A stretch of DNA of 64,000 nt from Natronohydrobacter sp. (GTDB lineage Bacteria > Pseudomonadota > Alphaproteobacteria > Rhodobacterales > Rhodobacteraceae). Below, one piece after another: positions 34,948-44,965 of the stretch. A program made the position numbers and the translations under genes. How positions within the stretch are numbered: position 1 is the first letter of the stretch; every line of letters begins with the position of its first letter. A model generated the notes under the pieces. That model was not told the DNA's origin. It saw only the letters and a program-made list of their open reading frames with translations, and made no database searches. The stretch spans positions 1 through 64,000 of the forward strand of contig JAUVXF010000001.1 in the NCBI GenBank assembly GCA_030603695.1, read 5' to 3'.

Positions 34948-36249
34948 ATGTCCGACATCATCACAGACGACCGCCCGGAAAGCGACGAAACCCTTAATCT
35001 GGCCGATCTGAAAGCCAAAAGCCCGGCAGAATTGCTGGCCATGGCCGAAGAGCTGGACATCGAAAACGCGCCGTCCATGCGCAAGGGCGAGATGATGTTT
35101 TCGATCCTGAAGGAACGCGCCGAAGAAGGCTGGACAATTTCGGGCGAAGGCGTGCTGGAAGTGCTGCAAGACGGGTTCGGCTTTCTGCGCGCGCCAGAGG
35201 CCAATTACCTGCCCGGCCCCGATGATATCTATGTCTCTCCCGATGTGATCCGCCAATATTCATTGCGCACAGGCGATACGATTGAAGGCGTCATTCAGGC
35301 CCCGGCGGAAAACGAGCGCTATTTCGCCATCACCAAAGTAACACGCATCAACTTTGATGATCCCGAACGCGCCCGCCACAAGGTGCATTTTGACAACCTG
35401 ACACCGCTTTACCCCGATGAACGCCTGTGGATGGAAACCGCCGATCCCACCACCAAAGACCGCTCCGCCCGGATTATCGATATCGTGGCCCCCTTGGGCA
35501 AAGGCCAGCGCGCCCTGATCGTGGCACCGCCGCGCACGGGTAAAACCGTTCTGTTGCAAAATATCGCCCATAGCATCGAAAAAAACCACCCCGAATGCTA
35601 CCTGATCGTGCTGCTGATTGATGAGCGGCCCGAAGAGGTTACCGATATGCAGCGCTCTGTCAAAGGAGAGGTGATTGCCTCTACCTTTGATGAACCGGCC
35701 ACGCGGCATGTGGCCGTATCTGAAATGGTGATAGAAAAGGCCAAGCGCCTGGTCGAGCACAAGCGCGATGTGGTTATCTTGCTGGATTCCATCACCCGCC
35801 TTGGCCGCGCCTTCAACACGGTTGTTCCCAGCTCTGGCAAGGTGCTGACAGGCGGTGTGGATGCTAACGCCCTGCAACGGCCCAAGCGCTTTTTCGGCGC
35901 GGCGCGTAATATTGAAGAGGGTGGGTCACTTACCATCATCGCCACGGCGCTCATCGATACAGGCTCGCGCATGGATGAAGTGATCTTTGAAGAATTCAAA
36001 GGCACCGGCAATTCCGAAATCGTGCTGGATCGCAAGATCGCAGACAAGCGCGTCTTCCCGGCGCTGGATATCCTGAAATCCGGCACCCGCAAGGAAGATT
36101 TGCTGATCGAAAAAGGCGATTTGCAGAAAACCTTTGTCCTGCGCCGTATCCTGAACCCGATGGGCACGACAGATGCCATCGAATTCCTGATTTCCAAACT
36201 GAAACAGACCAAAACCAACTCTGATTTCTTCGATTCGATGAATGCCTGA
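34948..36249 (+). CDS. rho: Transcription termination factor Rho
   Basis: 433 residues. Hexameric RNA-dependent ATPase that ends transcription. The N-terminal region ([19 protein letters not shown]) is followed by the RNA-binding cold-shock-like fold ([34 protein letters not shown]). The ATPase has Walker [29 protein letters not shown] and [15 protein letters not shown] (Walker B), and the Q/R-loop region [26 protein letters not shown] in part. Start ATG at 34948 is the family start. Confidence 0.97.
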   Translation: MSDIITDDRPESDETLNLADLKAKSPAELLAMAEELDIENAPSMRKGEMMFSILKERAEEGWTISGEGVLEVLQDGFGFLRAPEANYLPGPDDIYVSPDVIRQYSLRTGDTIEGVIQAPAENERYFAITKVTRINFDDPERARHKVHFDNLTPLYPDERLWMETADPTTKDRSARIIDIVAPLGKGQRALIVAPPRTGKTVLLQNIAHSIEKNHPECYLIVLLIDERPEEVTDMQRSVKGEVIASTFDEPATRHVAVSEMVIEKAKRLVEHKRDVVILLDSITRLGRAFNTVVPSSGKVLTGGVDANALQRPKRFFGAARNIEEGGSLTIIATALIDTGSRMDEVIFEEFKGTGNSEIVLDRKIADKRVFPALDILKSGTRKEDLLIEKGDLQKTFVLRRILNPMGTTDAIEFLISKLKQTKTNSDFFDSMNA

Positions 36250-36250
36250 G

Positions 36251-37537
36251 ATGGATACGATTTTCGCACTGGCCTCGGCCCGTGGGAAATCGGGGGTTGC
36301 GGTGATCCGCCTGTCAGGGCCGCGCGCGCATGATGTTGCGCGCGCGCTCTGCGGCACGCTGCCGCCCACCCGCCAAACCGCGCTGCGCGCCTTGCGCAAC
36401 AGGGCAGGCGAGAGGCTGGACAGCGCGCTTGTTGTCACCTTCGCCCGCGGCGCCAGCTTTACGGGCGAGGATGTGGCGGAATTTTTCATTCATGGCAGCT
36501 TGGCCACTGTCGCCGCTGTAGAATCCTGCTTGGCCCAGGATCACGGGTTGCGGCTGGCCAACCCCGGCGAATTTACCCGCCGCGCGCTGGAAAATGGCGT
36601 CATGGATCTTACCCAGGTAGAGGGGCTGAGTGACCTGCTGGAGGCCGAAACCGAAAGCCAGCGTCGGCAGGCCCTGCGCGTGCTGGATGGGGCCATAGGC
36701 AAGCTGGTTGGGGGCTGGCGCGCGCATCTGCTCAAGGCGGCGGCACTGGTGGAAGTCTCGATCGATTTTGTCGAAGAAGACGTGGGCAATTTTGATGCCC
36801 AGATACTGGCCGAATTGCAGGCCGTGGCCACAGCCTTGGCCAGCGAAATTGCAGGGCAGGGGGCGCGCGAACGGGTGCAAACCGGGTTTGAAGTGGCGCT
36901 CGTCGGCTCTGTCAATGCGGGAAAATCCACGCTTCTCAACGCCTTAGCGGGCAGAGAGGCCGCGATCACCTCGGAAATCGCTGGCACTACCCGCGATGTG
37001 ATCGAATTGCGCATGGATATTGGCGGCTATGCCGTCACATTGCTGGACACGGCAGGGCTGCGCGAGACAGAGGAAGTGATCGAATCCATCGGCATAGCGC
37101 GGGGGCAAACCCGCGCCCGTGCCGCAGATTTGCGCATTATATTGTGCGATGGGCCAGATGCACCCCCACCGGTAGCGGTTGCGCCGGGCGATATTGTGCT
37201 ATTTGGCAAGGCAGATTTGCACCCCGGCCAGACAGGCGGCGTGTCCGGGCTGACAGGGCAAGGGGTGGATGCCCTCTTGGCACAAATAGAGGCGGCGTTA
37301 TCGGTTAAGGTGGCGCGCGATGGCGTAACCGTGCGCAGGCGGCATTTGCAGGCCATGCAACAGGCAAACGCCGCGCTGGCCGAAGCGATTGAAAAATTGC
37401 GCGCAGGGGCGTATATCCCCGAACTTGTGGCCGCAGATATCCGTCAGGCCATGACAGCGCTTGATTCGCTGATTGGCAAGATAGATGTGGAAGATTTGTT
37501 GGGCGATATTTTCTCGTCCTTCTGCATTGGCAAATAG
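36251..37537 (+). CDS. mnmE: tRNA modification GTPase MnmE
   Basis: 428 residues. Works with MnmG to add the carboxymethylaminomethyl group at wobble uridines. N-terminal folate-binding part ([20 protein letters not shown]), helical domain, then the G domain near residue 220: [37 protein letters not shown]. The C-terminus FCIGK carries the conserved Cys. The start may be ATG 36251, the usual MDTIF, or ATG 36242, which overlaps rho. Confidence 0.95.
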   Translation: MDTIFALASARGKSGVAVIRLSGPRAHDVARALCGTLPPTRQTALRALRNRAGERLDSALVVTFARGASFTGEDVAEFFIHGSLATVAAVESCLAQDHGLRLANPGEFTRRALENGVMDLTQVEGLSDLLEAETESQRRQALRVLDGAIGKLVGGWRAHLLKAAALVEVSIDFVEEDVGNFDAQILAELQAVATALASEIAGQGARERVQTGFEVALVGSVNAGKSTLLNALAGREAAITSEIAGTTRDVIELRMDIGGYAVTLLDTAGLRETEEVIESIGIARGQTRARAADLRIILCDGPDAPPPVAVAPGDIVLFGKADLHPGQTGGVSGLTGQGVDALLAQIEAALSVKVARDGVTVRRRHLQAMQQANAALAEAIEKLRAGAYIPELVAADIRQAMTALDSLIGKIDVEDLLGDIFSSFCIGK

Positions 37538-37539
37538 GA

Positions 37540-39411
37540 GTGTTTCACGTGAAACATTACGATGTCATTATCGTTGGCGGCGGTCACGCCGGGGTAGAAG
37601 CCGCGTTGGCCTCTGCCCGCATGGGCGCGCAAACCGCACTCATCACCTTTCGCATTGCCGATCTGGGCACAATGTCTTGCAACCCGGCCATCGGGGGCCT
37701 TGGCAAGGGCCATCTGGTGCGCGAGATTGACGCGCTGGATGGGCTGATGGGCCGCGCGGGCGATTATGCCGCGATTCAATACCGCTTGCTCAACCGCTCC
37801 AAAGGCCCCGCTGTGCAAGGCCCCCGCGTGCAAGCCGATCGCGCGCGTTTCCGCGAATTTGTGGCGCGCGAAGTTCTGGCCACCAAGGGGCTGGAGGTGA
37901 TCACCGCAGAGGTGACAGCGCTTCTGTGGCAGGGTGATTCGGTGACGGGCGTTCAGATCAACTCTGATACCGATATCACCGCCAAAGCCGTGGTGCTGAC
38001 AACCGGCACGTTCCTTGGCGGGAAAGTCTTTATCGGCGATGTCAGCTATCCGGCGGGGCGGATGGGCGATAAAGGATCGAACATTCTGGCGCAGCAATTG
38101 CGCAGCCTTGGCCTGCCCATGGGCCGCCTGAAAACCGGCACCCCGCCGCGATTGGATGGCAAGACGATAGATTGGGCCGCGCTGGAAACACAACCGGGGG
38201 ACGATGCGCCCGAATATCTGTCCTTCCTGACAGATCACACCATCGCCCCGCAAGTGGCCTGCGCCATTACCCACACAAACCCGCAAACCCATGATATCGT
38301 GCGCGAAAATCTGTCGCGGTCGGCCATGTATGGCGGCCATATCGAAGGGGTCGGGCCGCGCTATTGCCCGTCCATAGAGGATAAAATCACCCGTTTCGCG
38401 GATAAAGACTCGCATCAGGTGTTCTTGGAACCCGAAGGGCTGGGGGATGATACGGTTTACCCCAACGGCATTTCCACGTCTCTGCCGGCAGAGGTGCAAG
38501 AGGCCTATATCCGCACAATTCGCGGCTTGGAACATGCCACCATTCTGCAACCGGGCTATGCCATAGAATACGACTATATAGACCCCCGCGCCCTGACAAC
38601 CTCCTTGCGGCTGAAGGATGTGCAGGGGTTCTATCTGGCCGGGCAGATCAATGGGACAACCGGCTATGAAGAGGCGGGCGCGCAAGGGGTGGTGGCGGGG
38701 CTGAATGCCGCCTTGCAGGCCATGGGGCGCGATGCTGTCAGCTTTAGCAGGGCCACATCCTATATCGGGGTTATGCTGGATGATCTGACATTGCGCGGCG
38801 TGACAGAGCCGTATCGCATGTTCACATCCCGCGCCGAATACCGCCTGTCGCTGCGCGCCGATAATGCCGATCAGCGCCTGACCCCGCTTGGCCTGTCGCT
38901 GGGCTGCATATCGCCATCGCGCCGCGCTGCGTTTGAGGGGAAAATGGCCCGGCTGGATAGCGCCAAGGCGGCGTTGCGCGCGCTGTCTTTCACGCCGCAA
39001 GATCTGATTGCGGCTGGCCATAAGGTTAGCGCCGATGGCACGCGCCGCGATGGGCTGGTTTTGTTGGGGTTGCCAGGGTTCAATTTCGCCGCCATTCAGG
39101 CCCTCGCGCCGGATCTGGGGGCGATAGATGCGGGCACGCAGGCGCAGATTGAAAAGGAAATGGTCTATCATTCCTACTTGGAGCGGCAGGAAAGCCAGAT
39201 CAAATCTTTGCAGGCGGATGAGGAAAAGCGCATCCCCGAAGGGTTTGATTATGCCGTCGTGTCCGGGTTGTCGCATGAATTGGCCGGGAAATTGGCGCGC
39301 ATTCGGCCCGAAACCTTGGGGCAGGCGGCGCGGATAGATGGGATGACACCCGCCGCGCTGGTGCTGTTGCTGTCACGCATCCAGCAGCGCAAGGCGCGTG
39401 CCAGCGCATGA
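37540..39411 (+). CDS. mnmG: tRNA modification FAD enzyme MnmG (GidA)
   Basis: 623 residues. FAD-binding partner of MnmE. N-terminal dinucleotide fold [21 protein letters not shown], then [13 protein letters not shown]-type sequence ([20 protein letters not shown]), [23 protein letters not shown] in part, and [21 protein letters not shown]-type [16 protein letters not shown]. Start is GTG at 37540 or GTG at 37549; the first makes the N-terminus [10 protein letters not shown] perfect parS site spans these codons, so the first six residues are dictated by parS. Confidence 0.96.
   Translation: MFHVKHYDVIIVGGGHAGVEAALASARMGAQTALITFRIADLGTMSCNPAIGGLGKGHLVREIDALDGLMGRAGDYAAIQYRLLNRSKGPAVQGPRVQADRARFREFVAREVLATKGLEVITAEVTALLWQGDSVTGVQINSDTDITAKAVVLTTGTFLGGKVFIGDVSYPAGRMGDKGSNILAQQLRSLGLPMGRLKTGTPPRLDGKTIDWAALETQPGDDAPEYLSFLTDHTIAPQVACAITHTNPQTHDIVRENLSRSAMYGGHIEGVGPRYCPSIEDKITRFADKDSHQVFLEPEGLGDDTVYPNGISTSLPAEVQEAYIRTIRGLEHATILQPGYAIEYDYIDPRALTTSLRLKDVQGFYLAGQINGTTGYEEAGAQGVVAGLNAALQAMGRDAVSFSRATSYIGVMLDDLTLRGVTEPYRMFTSRAEYRLSLRADNADQRLTPLGLSLGCISPSRRAAFEGKMARLDSAKAALRALSFTPQDLIAAGHKVSADGTRRDGLVLLGLPGFNFAAIQALAPDLGAIDAGTQAQIEKEMVYHSYLERQESQIKSLQADEEKRIPEGFDYAVVSGLSHELAGKLARIRPETLGQAARIDGMTPAALVLLLSRIQQRKARASA
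37541..37556. other. parS: parS site 1, at the mnmG start codon
   Basis: TGTTTCACGTGAAACA is a perfect 16-bp palindrome identical to the alphaproteobacterial ParB-binding consensus. It overlaps the GTG start of mnmG. It is 3.3 kb left of parB and 3.2 kb right of the probable origin. Confidence 0.96.
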
Positions 39412-40025
39412 GGGATTTATCTGCGGCGGGAGTGAATGTTTCACGTGAAACATTGGCAAAGCTGGAGCAGTATTGCGCGCTTCTGGCCAAGTGGAATGCG
39501 CGTATAAATCTGGTTGCGCCCTCTACCATCCCCGATCTTTGGGCGCGGCATATTGTGGATTCCGCCCAAATTTTCCGCCACGCCCCCGCGACGGCACAGC
39601 ACTGGGTCGATTTGGGGTCTGGCGGTGGTTTGCCAGCGCTGGTCTGTGCCGTTCTGGCGCAAGAGGCCCTGCCAGATTGCCGCTTCACGCTGGTCGAATC
39701 AGACAAGCGCAAGGCCGCGTTTCTGCTATCTGCGGCAAGAGAATTGCAGCTTTCCCTGACCGTGGTCTCAGAGAGGGCCGAAACCCTTGCCCCGCAGCAA
39801 GCCGATATCGTTTCTGCCCGCGCTTTGGCCCCCTTGCCACAGCTTTTGGCATGGGTTGCGCGCCATCTGGCCGAAAATGGGGTTGCGTTGCTGCCCAAGG
39901 GCAAAAACTACGCGACAGAGCTTGCAGCGGCCCGCCACGAATGGCAATTTGAAGTAGAGATATTCGAAAGCCAGACAGACCCACTGGCAAGGTTACTCCT
40001 TTTGAAGGGAATTTCGCGTGCCTGA
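39408..40025 (+). CDS. rsmG: 16S rRNA (guanine527-N7) methyltransferase RsmG (GidB)
   Basis: 205 residues. Methylates G527 of 16S rRNA. AdoMet site [50 protein letters not shown] and [13 protein letters not shown] are typical. The N-terminal [13 protein letters not shown] is encoded across a parS site. Its start overlaps the mnmG stop by four bases, and its end overlaps parA by eight. Confidence 0.95.
   Translation: MRDLSAAGVNVSRETLAKLEQYCALLAKWNARINLVAPSTIPDLWARHIVDSAQIFRHAPATAQHWVDLGSGGGLPALVCAVLAQEALPDCRFTLVESDKRKAAFLLSAARELQLSLTVVSERAETLAPQQADIVSARALAPLPQLLAWVARHLAENGVALLPKGKNYATELAAARHEWQFEVEIFESQTDPLARLLLLKGISRA
39437..39452. other. parS: parS site 2, inside rsmG
   Basis: A second perfect TGTTTCACGTGAAACA, within codons 10-15 of rsmG, where it is read as NVSRET. 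It lies 1.9 kb from site 1 and 1.4 kb from parB. Confidence 0.96.
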
Positions 40026-40830
40026 GTCAGCGCCCACCCGGACAATCGCTATCGCCAACCAGAAGGGCGGTGTTGGCAAAACCACCACCGCGATAAACCT
40101 TGCTGCCGCTTTGGCAGAGCGTGGCGCAAAAACCTTGTTGATTGATCTTGATCCACAGGGCAATGCCAGCACCGGGCTGGGGCTGGAAGTGGCCTCGCGC
40201 CGCTATACCACCTATGACTTGTTGTTCAGTGATGTGCGGGCGGCAGATATTGTGGTTCGGTCTGCGTTTGAAAACCTGTCTGTCATTCCGGCCACCACCG
40301 ATCTTTCCTCTGCGGATATTGAACTTATGTCGCGCCCCCGGCGCACATTTCTGTTGCAGGATGCCTTGCGCCAGTCCGATATCCGGGAAGAGAGTTTCGA
40401 TTACATTCTGATAGATTGCCCCCCCTCGCTAAATTTGTTGACGATCAACGCCATGGTTGCCGCGCAATCCGTGCTTGTGCCCTTGCAAGCCGAATTTTTC
40501 GCGCTGGAGGGGCTTTCGCAGCTGATGCTGACAGTGCGAGAGCTGCGCGAAACCGCCAATGCTGGCCTGCGGATTGAAGGAATTTTGCTGACCATGTTTG
40601 ATGGCCGCAACAATCTGGCCCAGCAGGTAGAGGCCGATGCGCGCGGCACATTGGGCGAGATGGTGTTGAAAACCATGATCCCGCGCAATGTTCGGCTAAG
40701 TGAGGCGCCATCGCATGCCATGCCGGTTTTGAATTATGATTCCGCATCCAAGGGGGCGGTGGCGTATCGGGAATTGGCCGCAGAACTGCTTGAAAAACAT
40801 AAGAAAATTGTAAAAGAAGGGGCCGAGTGA
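40018..40830 (+). CDS. parA: Chromosome-partitioning ATPase ParA
   Basis: 270 residues. Moves ParB-parS complexes after replication. Deviant Walker A KGGVGKTTTAINLAAALA (K16 and K21), LIDLDPQGNASTGLG, DYILIDCPPSLNLLTINA and EFFALEGLSQL are Soj/ParA hallmarks. Start is GTG at 40018 inside the end of rsmG; it is followed by parB with a 1-4 base overlap. Confidence 0.96.
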   Translation: MPESAPTRTIAIANQKGGVGKTTTAINLAAALAERGAKTLLIDLDPQGNASTGLGLEVASRRYTTYDLLFSDVRAADIVVRSAFENLSVIPATTDLSSADIELMSRPRRTFLLQDALRQSDIREESFDYILIDCPPSLNLLTINAMVAAQSVLVPLQAEFFALEGLSQLMLTVRELRETANAGLRIEGILLTMFDGRNNLAQQVEADARGTLGEMVLKTMIPRNVRLSEAPSHAMPVLNYDSASKGAVAYRELAAELLEKHKKIVKEGAE

Positions 40831-41714
40831 TGAGTGACCGCAAGCAAGAGCGCCGTGGCCTTGGCCGCGGTCTTTCGGCCCTGATGGCAGAGGTAGCCCC
40901 CCAAGCCGAGGAAGCGGCCAGCCCAGAACGCCCGCGCGAGCAGCGGTTGCCTGTGGAAAAGCTGGTTCCCAACCCCGACCAGCCGCGCCGCGCCTTCGAT
41001 GATACCGCGCTTGCGGAATTGGCGATGTCGATTCGCGAGAAAGGCGTCATCCAGCCCCTGATCGTGCGCGCCAAAGGTGACATGTATGAGATCGTTGCCG
41101 GAGAGCGCCGCTGGCGTGCCGCGCAGCGCGCGCAGGTGCATGATGTGCCTGTGGTGGTTCGTGAATTTACCGATACCGAGGTGTTGGAAATCGCGATCAT
41201 CGAGAATATTCAACGCGCCGATCTGAACCCGGTGGAAGAGGCGATGGGCTATCGTGCCCTGATCGAGCGGTTTGGCCATACGCAAGAACAGTTGTCGCAA
41301 GTGATGGGCAAAAGCCGGTCGCATATTGCCAATCTGATGCGCCTTTTGGGTTTGCCAGATGAGGTGCAGGGCCTGTTGCGCGAGGGCAAGTTGACAGCCG
41401 GACATGCGCGCGCCCTGATAACCGCCGATGATCCCGCCATGTTGGCGCGCAAGGTGGTGTTGGAAGGGCTGTCTGTGCGCCAGACCGAAAGCCTGTTGAA
41501 ATCCGCGCCGGTGCAGAAAAAGACAGCTAGATCAAAGGTTTATGGCAAAGATGCCGATACCCGTGCCCTAGAGGCGGATATTTCCGCCACGTTGGGCATG
41601 CCAATTGATCTGGATTATGCCGGGGGTGGCCGGGGCAAGGTGACGATCACCTTCAGCAGTATGGAGCAGCTGGACAGGCTGTGCAGCATTCTGGGCACGC
41701 CGCCACGGGGGTAG
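40830..41714 (+). CDS. parB: Chromosome-partitioning protein ParB (CTPase clamp)
   Basis: 294 residues. Binds parS and slides along DNA as a CTP-dependent clamp. N-terminal RRGLGRGLSALMAE recruits ParA. The CTP-binding motif is EIVAGERRWRAAQRA, followed by IENIQRADLNPVEEAMGY and the HTH (EQLSQVMGKSRSHIANLMRLL). The C-terminal dimer part is around 225-294. ATG at 40830 is preferred over GTG 40827. Two parS sites lie within 3.3 kb upstream. Confidence 0.96.
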   Translation: MSDRKQERRGLGRGLSALMAEVAPQAEEAASPERPREQRLPVEKLVPNPDQPRRAFDDTALAELAMSIREKGVIQPLIVRAKGDMYEIVAGERRWRAAQRAQVHDVPVVVREFTDTEVLEIAIIENIQRADLNPVEEAMGYRALIERFGHTQEQLSQVMGKSRSHIANLMRLLGLPDEVQGLLREGKLTAGHARALITADDPAMLARKVVLEGLSVRQTESLLKSAPVQKKTARSKVYGKDADTRALEADISATLGMPIDLDYAGGGRGKVTITFSSMEQLDRLCSILGTPPRG

Positions 41715-41734
41715 GGGCGCGCGGTGTTTTTTTG

Positions 41735-41903
41735 CGCGGCGCGGAGCAAAGGCCGAAGGCCGCCGCGCCTCAAAGGGCCGCCCCTCGGCACAGCGATTTG
41801 GCTGCAACCTGCGCTTAGCTTGGATTTCGTTCGGACATTGCCGCCATAAAGTGACATAGCCTCAAGGGCAGATCTGTGCACCGCGGCCCAGCAATGCGCG
41901 GCT
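41735..41903 (+). repeat. Dispersed structured repeat, copy C (full)
   Basis: Full copy in the convergent parB/hemW gap. 5' hairpin GGCC-GAA-GGCC as in copy A. The left arm is degraded (CCGCGCCTCAAAGGGCCGC) while near arm CGGCACAGCGA and distal arm GCGGCCCAGCAATGCGCGG are retained. The core TTTCGTTCGGACATTGCCGC is identical to copy A. Confidence 0.85.
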
Positions 41904-41979
41904 AAGGCGTTTTTTTGCGCGCGTCTTTGGTTGGCGCCACCCGATTATCGGATAATACGCTGAGGCAAGGCGATATGCC

Positions 41980-43134
41980 CTAAGCCAGCAGCGCGCGCAG
42001 CACGGCGTTCAGCACGGGCCGCCCGTGGTCTGTGGCGGCCAGCCTGTTGCCTTGGCTGGTCACCAGCCCATCATCCACCAGCACCGCTATCTGCCCCTCG
42101 TGCAGCGGTTGGCCTGCCAGTGCCGTGTAGCGTGCCATATCTATGCCTTCGCGCAGGCGCAGCCCCATCATCAGGTATTCCAGCGCCTGTTCGTCTTTGG
42201 GGATCACCTCGCGCGGGGCCTCTCCATGGCCCAGCCTGTCCACCTGTGCCAGCCAGTCTTGCGGCAAAAGCGGGGTATGGGTGGCCATGCGCGCCCCGTT
42301 CAGGGTAAGCCGCCCATGCGCGCCCGGCCCGATGCCCGCGTAATCGCCGTAGCGCCAATAGATCAGGTTGTGGCGCGATTGCGCGCCCTCGCGCGCGTGG
42401 TTGGAGATTTCATAGGCCGGCATATCATGTTCGGCGCAAATATCTTGTGTTGCCAGATACATATCTGCCGCCATGTCATCTTCCAGCAGCCCTTTCAGCC
42501 CGCCTGCCGCGTGGCGTGCGCCAAAGGCTGTGCCGTCTTCGATTGTCAGTTGATACAGTGACAGGTGGTCTATCGCCATGGCCAGCGCCTCGCGCAGTTC
42601 TGTGGCCCAGTCGGACAGGGTTTGGAATTGGCGTGCATAGATCAGATCAAAGCTGACGCGGGCAAATTCGGTGCGGGCGATGTCAAAGGCCGCGCGGGCC
42701 TCTGCGGCGCTGTGCAGGCGGCCCAGCCGTTTCAGATCGGTATCGTTGAGGGCCTGAATGCCCATGGAAACACGGTTTACCCCTGCCTGTGCAAAGCCCC
42801 GGAAGCGCCCGGCCTCTACCGAGCCGGGATTGGCCTCTAGCGTGATTTCCAGATCATTGGCCAATGGCCAGCGGCTGCGGATGCGTTCCACAAGCGCTGC
42901 CACAAGTTCCGGCTCCATCAGCGAGGGCGTGCCGCCGCCGAAGAACACGGTATTCAGCAGGCGGCCCCCGGTTTCTTCGGCCACGCGGTCAATCTCTGAC
43001 AGGTAGGCGCGCGCCCAGGCGGATTGGTCTATTTGCGCGCTGACATGGCTGTTGAAATCGCAATAGGGGCATTTTGACTGGCAGAAGGGCCAATGAAGAT
43101 ACAGGCCGAAGCCGCCATTCTGCCAGTCTTGCAC
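41980..43134 (-). CDS. hemW: HemW-type radical SAM protein (haem chaperone family)
   Basis: 384 residues. Radical SAM Fe-S motif C18-QSK-C22-PY-C25 in LYLHWPFCQSKCPYCDFN. Next are FFGGGTPSLMEPELVAAL and RVSMGIQALNDTDLKRLGR. The family is often annotated as oxygen-independent coproporphyrinogen oxidase, but this short type without the extra N-terminal Cys/Arg features is HemW, which delivers haem. Start is GTG at 43134, four bases after the preceding Rid gene, so both are in the rph-rdgB-rid-hemW operon. Confidence 0.92.
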   Translation of the reverse strand: MQDWQNGGFGLYLHWPFCQSKCPYCDFNSHVSAQIDQSAWARAYLSEIDRVAEETGGRLLNTVFFGGGTPSLMEPELVAALVERIRSRWPLANDLEITLEANPGSVEAGRFRGFAQAGVNRVSMGIQALNDTDLKRLGRLHSAAEARAAFDIARTEFARVSFDLIYARQFQTLSDWATELREALAMAIDHLSLYQLTIEDGTAFGARHAAGGLKGLLEDDMAADMYLATQDICAEHDMPAYEISNHAREGAQSRHNLIYWRYGDYAGIGPGAHGRLTLNGARMATHTPLLPQDWLAQVDRLGHGEAPREVIPKDEQALEYLMMGLRLREGIDMARYTALAGQPLHEGQIAVLVDDGLVTSQGNRLAATDHGRPVLNAVLRALLA

Positions 43135-43138
43135 AGGA

Positions 43139-43513
43139 TCAGCCCTTAAATGCGGTGACTTCCACCTCTATCAGCATTTCAGGCTTTATCAGCCCCGCGA
43201 TAACGATGGTTGCGGCCGGGCGCACCTCGCCCATGGCTGCGCCCAGTGCGGGGGTGACATCGGCCATCAGCGCCGCATCTGTCAGCGTGTATTGCACGCG
43301 CACGATATCTTCGGGGGCGAAGCCGCCTTCTTCCAGCACCTTGAAGATGGTGGCAAAGCAGTTGCGCGCCTGGTCTGCCACGTTTTCGGGCATTGTCATG
43401 GTGCTGTAATCATAGCCCGTCACGCCAGAGACAAAGCACCAATCGCCTTTCACAATGGCGCGGCTATAGCCCAGCGTTTTTTCAAAGGGGGAACCTGTAG
43501 AGATGCGTTTCAT
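43139..43513 (-). CDS. Rid-family protein lacking the catalytic Arg
   Basis: 124 residues of the YjgF/YER057c/UK114 (Rid) family: GDWCFVSGVTGYDYSTMTMP, NCFATIFKVLEEGGF, IVRVQYTLTDAALM, RPAATIVIAGL. RidA deaminates reactive enamines and imines using an Arg (R105 in E. coli, in the VARLPKD segment). Here the aligned segment is IAGLIKP, so that Arg is Gly. It is therefore probably a non-deaminase Rid subgroup member. Start ATG 43513 overlaps rdgB by four bases. Confidence 0.85.
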   Translation of the reverse strand: MKRISTGSPFEKTLGYSRAIVKGDWCFVSGVTGYDYSTMTMPENVADQARNCFATIFKVLEEGGFAPEDIVRVQYTLTDAALMADVTPALGAAMGEVRPAATIVIAGLIKPEMLIEVEVTAFKG

Positions 43514-44124
43514 GCAAAACATCCTTGCAAAAGCGCCGTGATTGCGGCGCCACGGTGGGAGAGGGCGTTCTTTTCCGCAGCTGTCATTTCCGCAAAGCTG
43601 CGGGTTTCGCCTGTGGGTTGGAACATCGGGTCATAGCCGTGGCCATCTTGCCCACGGCGCGGCCAGATCAGCTGGCCTGTAACATGGCCTTCAAAGACTT
43701 CATCATGGCCATCGGGCCAGGCCAGAACCAAGGTGCAGCAAAATCGCGCGTCCCAGGGTTGGGGGGCGTTTAGGGCTGTCAGTTCGGCATGGGTGCGCTC
43801 CATGGCCATCACGAAATCGCGCCCCTGCGGGGTTTCGGCCCAATCTGCCGTATAAACCCCCGGCGCGCCGTTCAGCGCAGCCACTTCCAGACCGGAATCA
43901 TCGGCCAGCGCGGGCAGGCCCGTGGCGCGGGCTGCCGCATGGGCCTTTATCCGGGCATTGCCGATAAAGGTGGTTTCTGTCTCTGGCGGCTCTGGCAGCG
44001 CATGTTCGGCGGCAGAGGTGACATTTATCCCCAGCGGCCCCATGATCTGGCGAAATTCTTCCAGCTTGCCGGCGTTATGGGTGGCCACAAGCAGGGTTTT
44101 CCCCTCAAAGCGCCGCCGTGTCAT
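43510..44124 (-). CDS. rdgB: Non-canonical purine NTP pyrophosphatase (RdgB/HAM1)
   Basis: 204 residues. Removes dITP, XTP and similar from the nucleotide pool. [18 protein letters not shown] is the substrate loop, [13 protein letters not shown] and [20 protein letters not shown] hold the acidic metal/catalytic residues, and [10 protein letters not shown] and LSHRGAAI are the C-terminal marks. Four-base overlaps with rph and the Rid gene. Confidence 0.95.
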   Translation of the reverse strand: MTRRRFEGKTLLVATHNAGKLEEFRQIMGPLGINVTSAAEHALPEPPETETTFIGNARIKAHAAARATGLPALADDSGLEVAALNGAPGVYTADWAETPQGRDFVMAMERTHAELTALNAPQPWDARFCCTLVLAWPDGHDEVFEGHVTGQLIWPRRGQDGHGYDPMFQPTGETRSFAEMTAAEKNALSHRGAAITALLQGCFA

Positions 44125-44834
44125 GCAATGGCCGCTTTTTGGGCGGCAACCAGTTCTGCCACGCCTTTTTCCGCCAGATTGAGCAGGGTGTCCATTTCGG
44201 CGCGCGAGAAGGTCGCGCCTTCGGCGCTCATTTGCACTTCGACCATGCGGCCAGAGCCGAGAAGGATGAAATTGCCATCCACGCCCGCGGTGCTGTCTTC
44301 GGCATAATCCAGATCCAGCACAGGCTGGCCCGCATAGATACCGCAGGAAATGGCGGCCAGATGATCTGTGATCGGGTCTGACACCACATCGCCTGCTTTT
44401 AGCAGTTTGTTCACGGCAAGGCGCAGTGCCACCCAGCCGCCTGTGATGGCCGCGCAGCGTGTGCCGCCATCGGCCTGGATCACATCGCAATCTATGGTGA
44501 TCTGGCGTTCGCCAAGTGCAGAGCGATCCACGCAAGCGCGCAAGGATCGCCCGATCAGGCGCTGGATTTCCACGGTGCGGCCCTGTTGCTTGCCCGATGC
44601 GGCCTCGCGCTTCATGCGGGTATTGGTGGAGCGCGGCAGCATACCGTATTCAGCCGTGACCCAGCCCAGCCCGGTATTGCGCAAGAAGGGTGGTGTGCGA
44701 TCTTCGAGCGAGGCGGTGCACAGAACTTTGGTATCGCCCATCGAGATCAGGCAAGAGCCTTCGGCATGTTTGGTCACATGCGGTTCGATTGAAATTTCGC
44801 GGATCGTGTCTAGATGTCTTCCTGACGGGCGCAT
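44121..44834 (-). CDS. rph: Ribonuclease PH
   Basis: 237 residues. Phosphorolytic 3' tRNA-processing exoribonuclease. [59 protein letters not shown] and [21 protein letters not shown] (in part) are family signatures. First gene of the rph-rdgB-rid-hemW operon, divergent to hrcA. Confidence 0.96.
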   Translation of the reverse strand: MRPSGRHLDTIREISIEPHVTKHAEGSCLISMGDTKVLCTASLEDRTPPFLRNTGLGWVTAEYGMLPRSTNTRMKREAASGKQQGRTVEIQRLIGRSLRACVDRSALGERQITIDCDVIQADGGTRCAAITGGWVALRLAVNKLLKAGDVVSDPITDHLAAISCGIYAGQPVLDLDYAEDSTAGVDGNFILLGSGRMVEVQMSAEGATFSRAEMDTLLNLAEKGVAELVAAQKAAIA

Positions 44835-44965
44835 GGGGTATCCTTATTTGGTTTTGTTGTCGATACAGGGCCGCATAGGAGGGATGCAAGCCCGATTGCC
44901 CTTGAAACCCGCCTTGTTTTAAAGTGCTGTCCGGGGATGTGCTGTCAGATCATGCGGAGTGGAAG

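Noticed and set aside
37444-39276. A 610-codon antisense frame over mnmG
   Set aside because: mnmG is certain on the plus strand; the antisense product has no recognisable domain.
44835-44965. A CIRCE operator upstream of hrcA
   Set aside because: I looked for TTAGCACTC-N9-GAGTGCTAA or a close variant and found none; hrcA-grpE seems not to be under CIRCE here.
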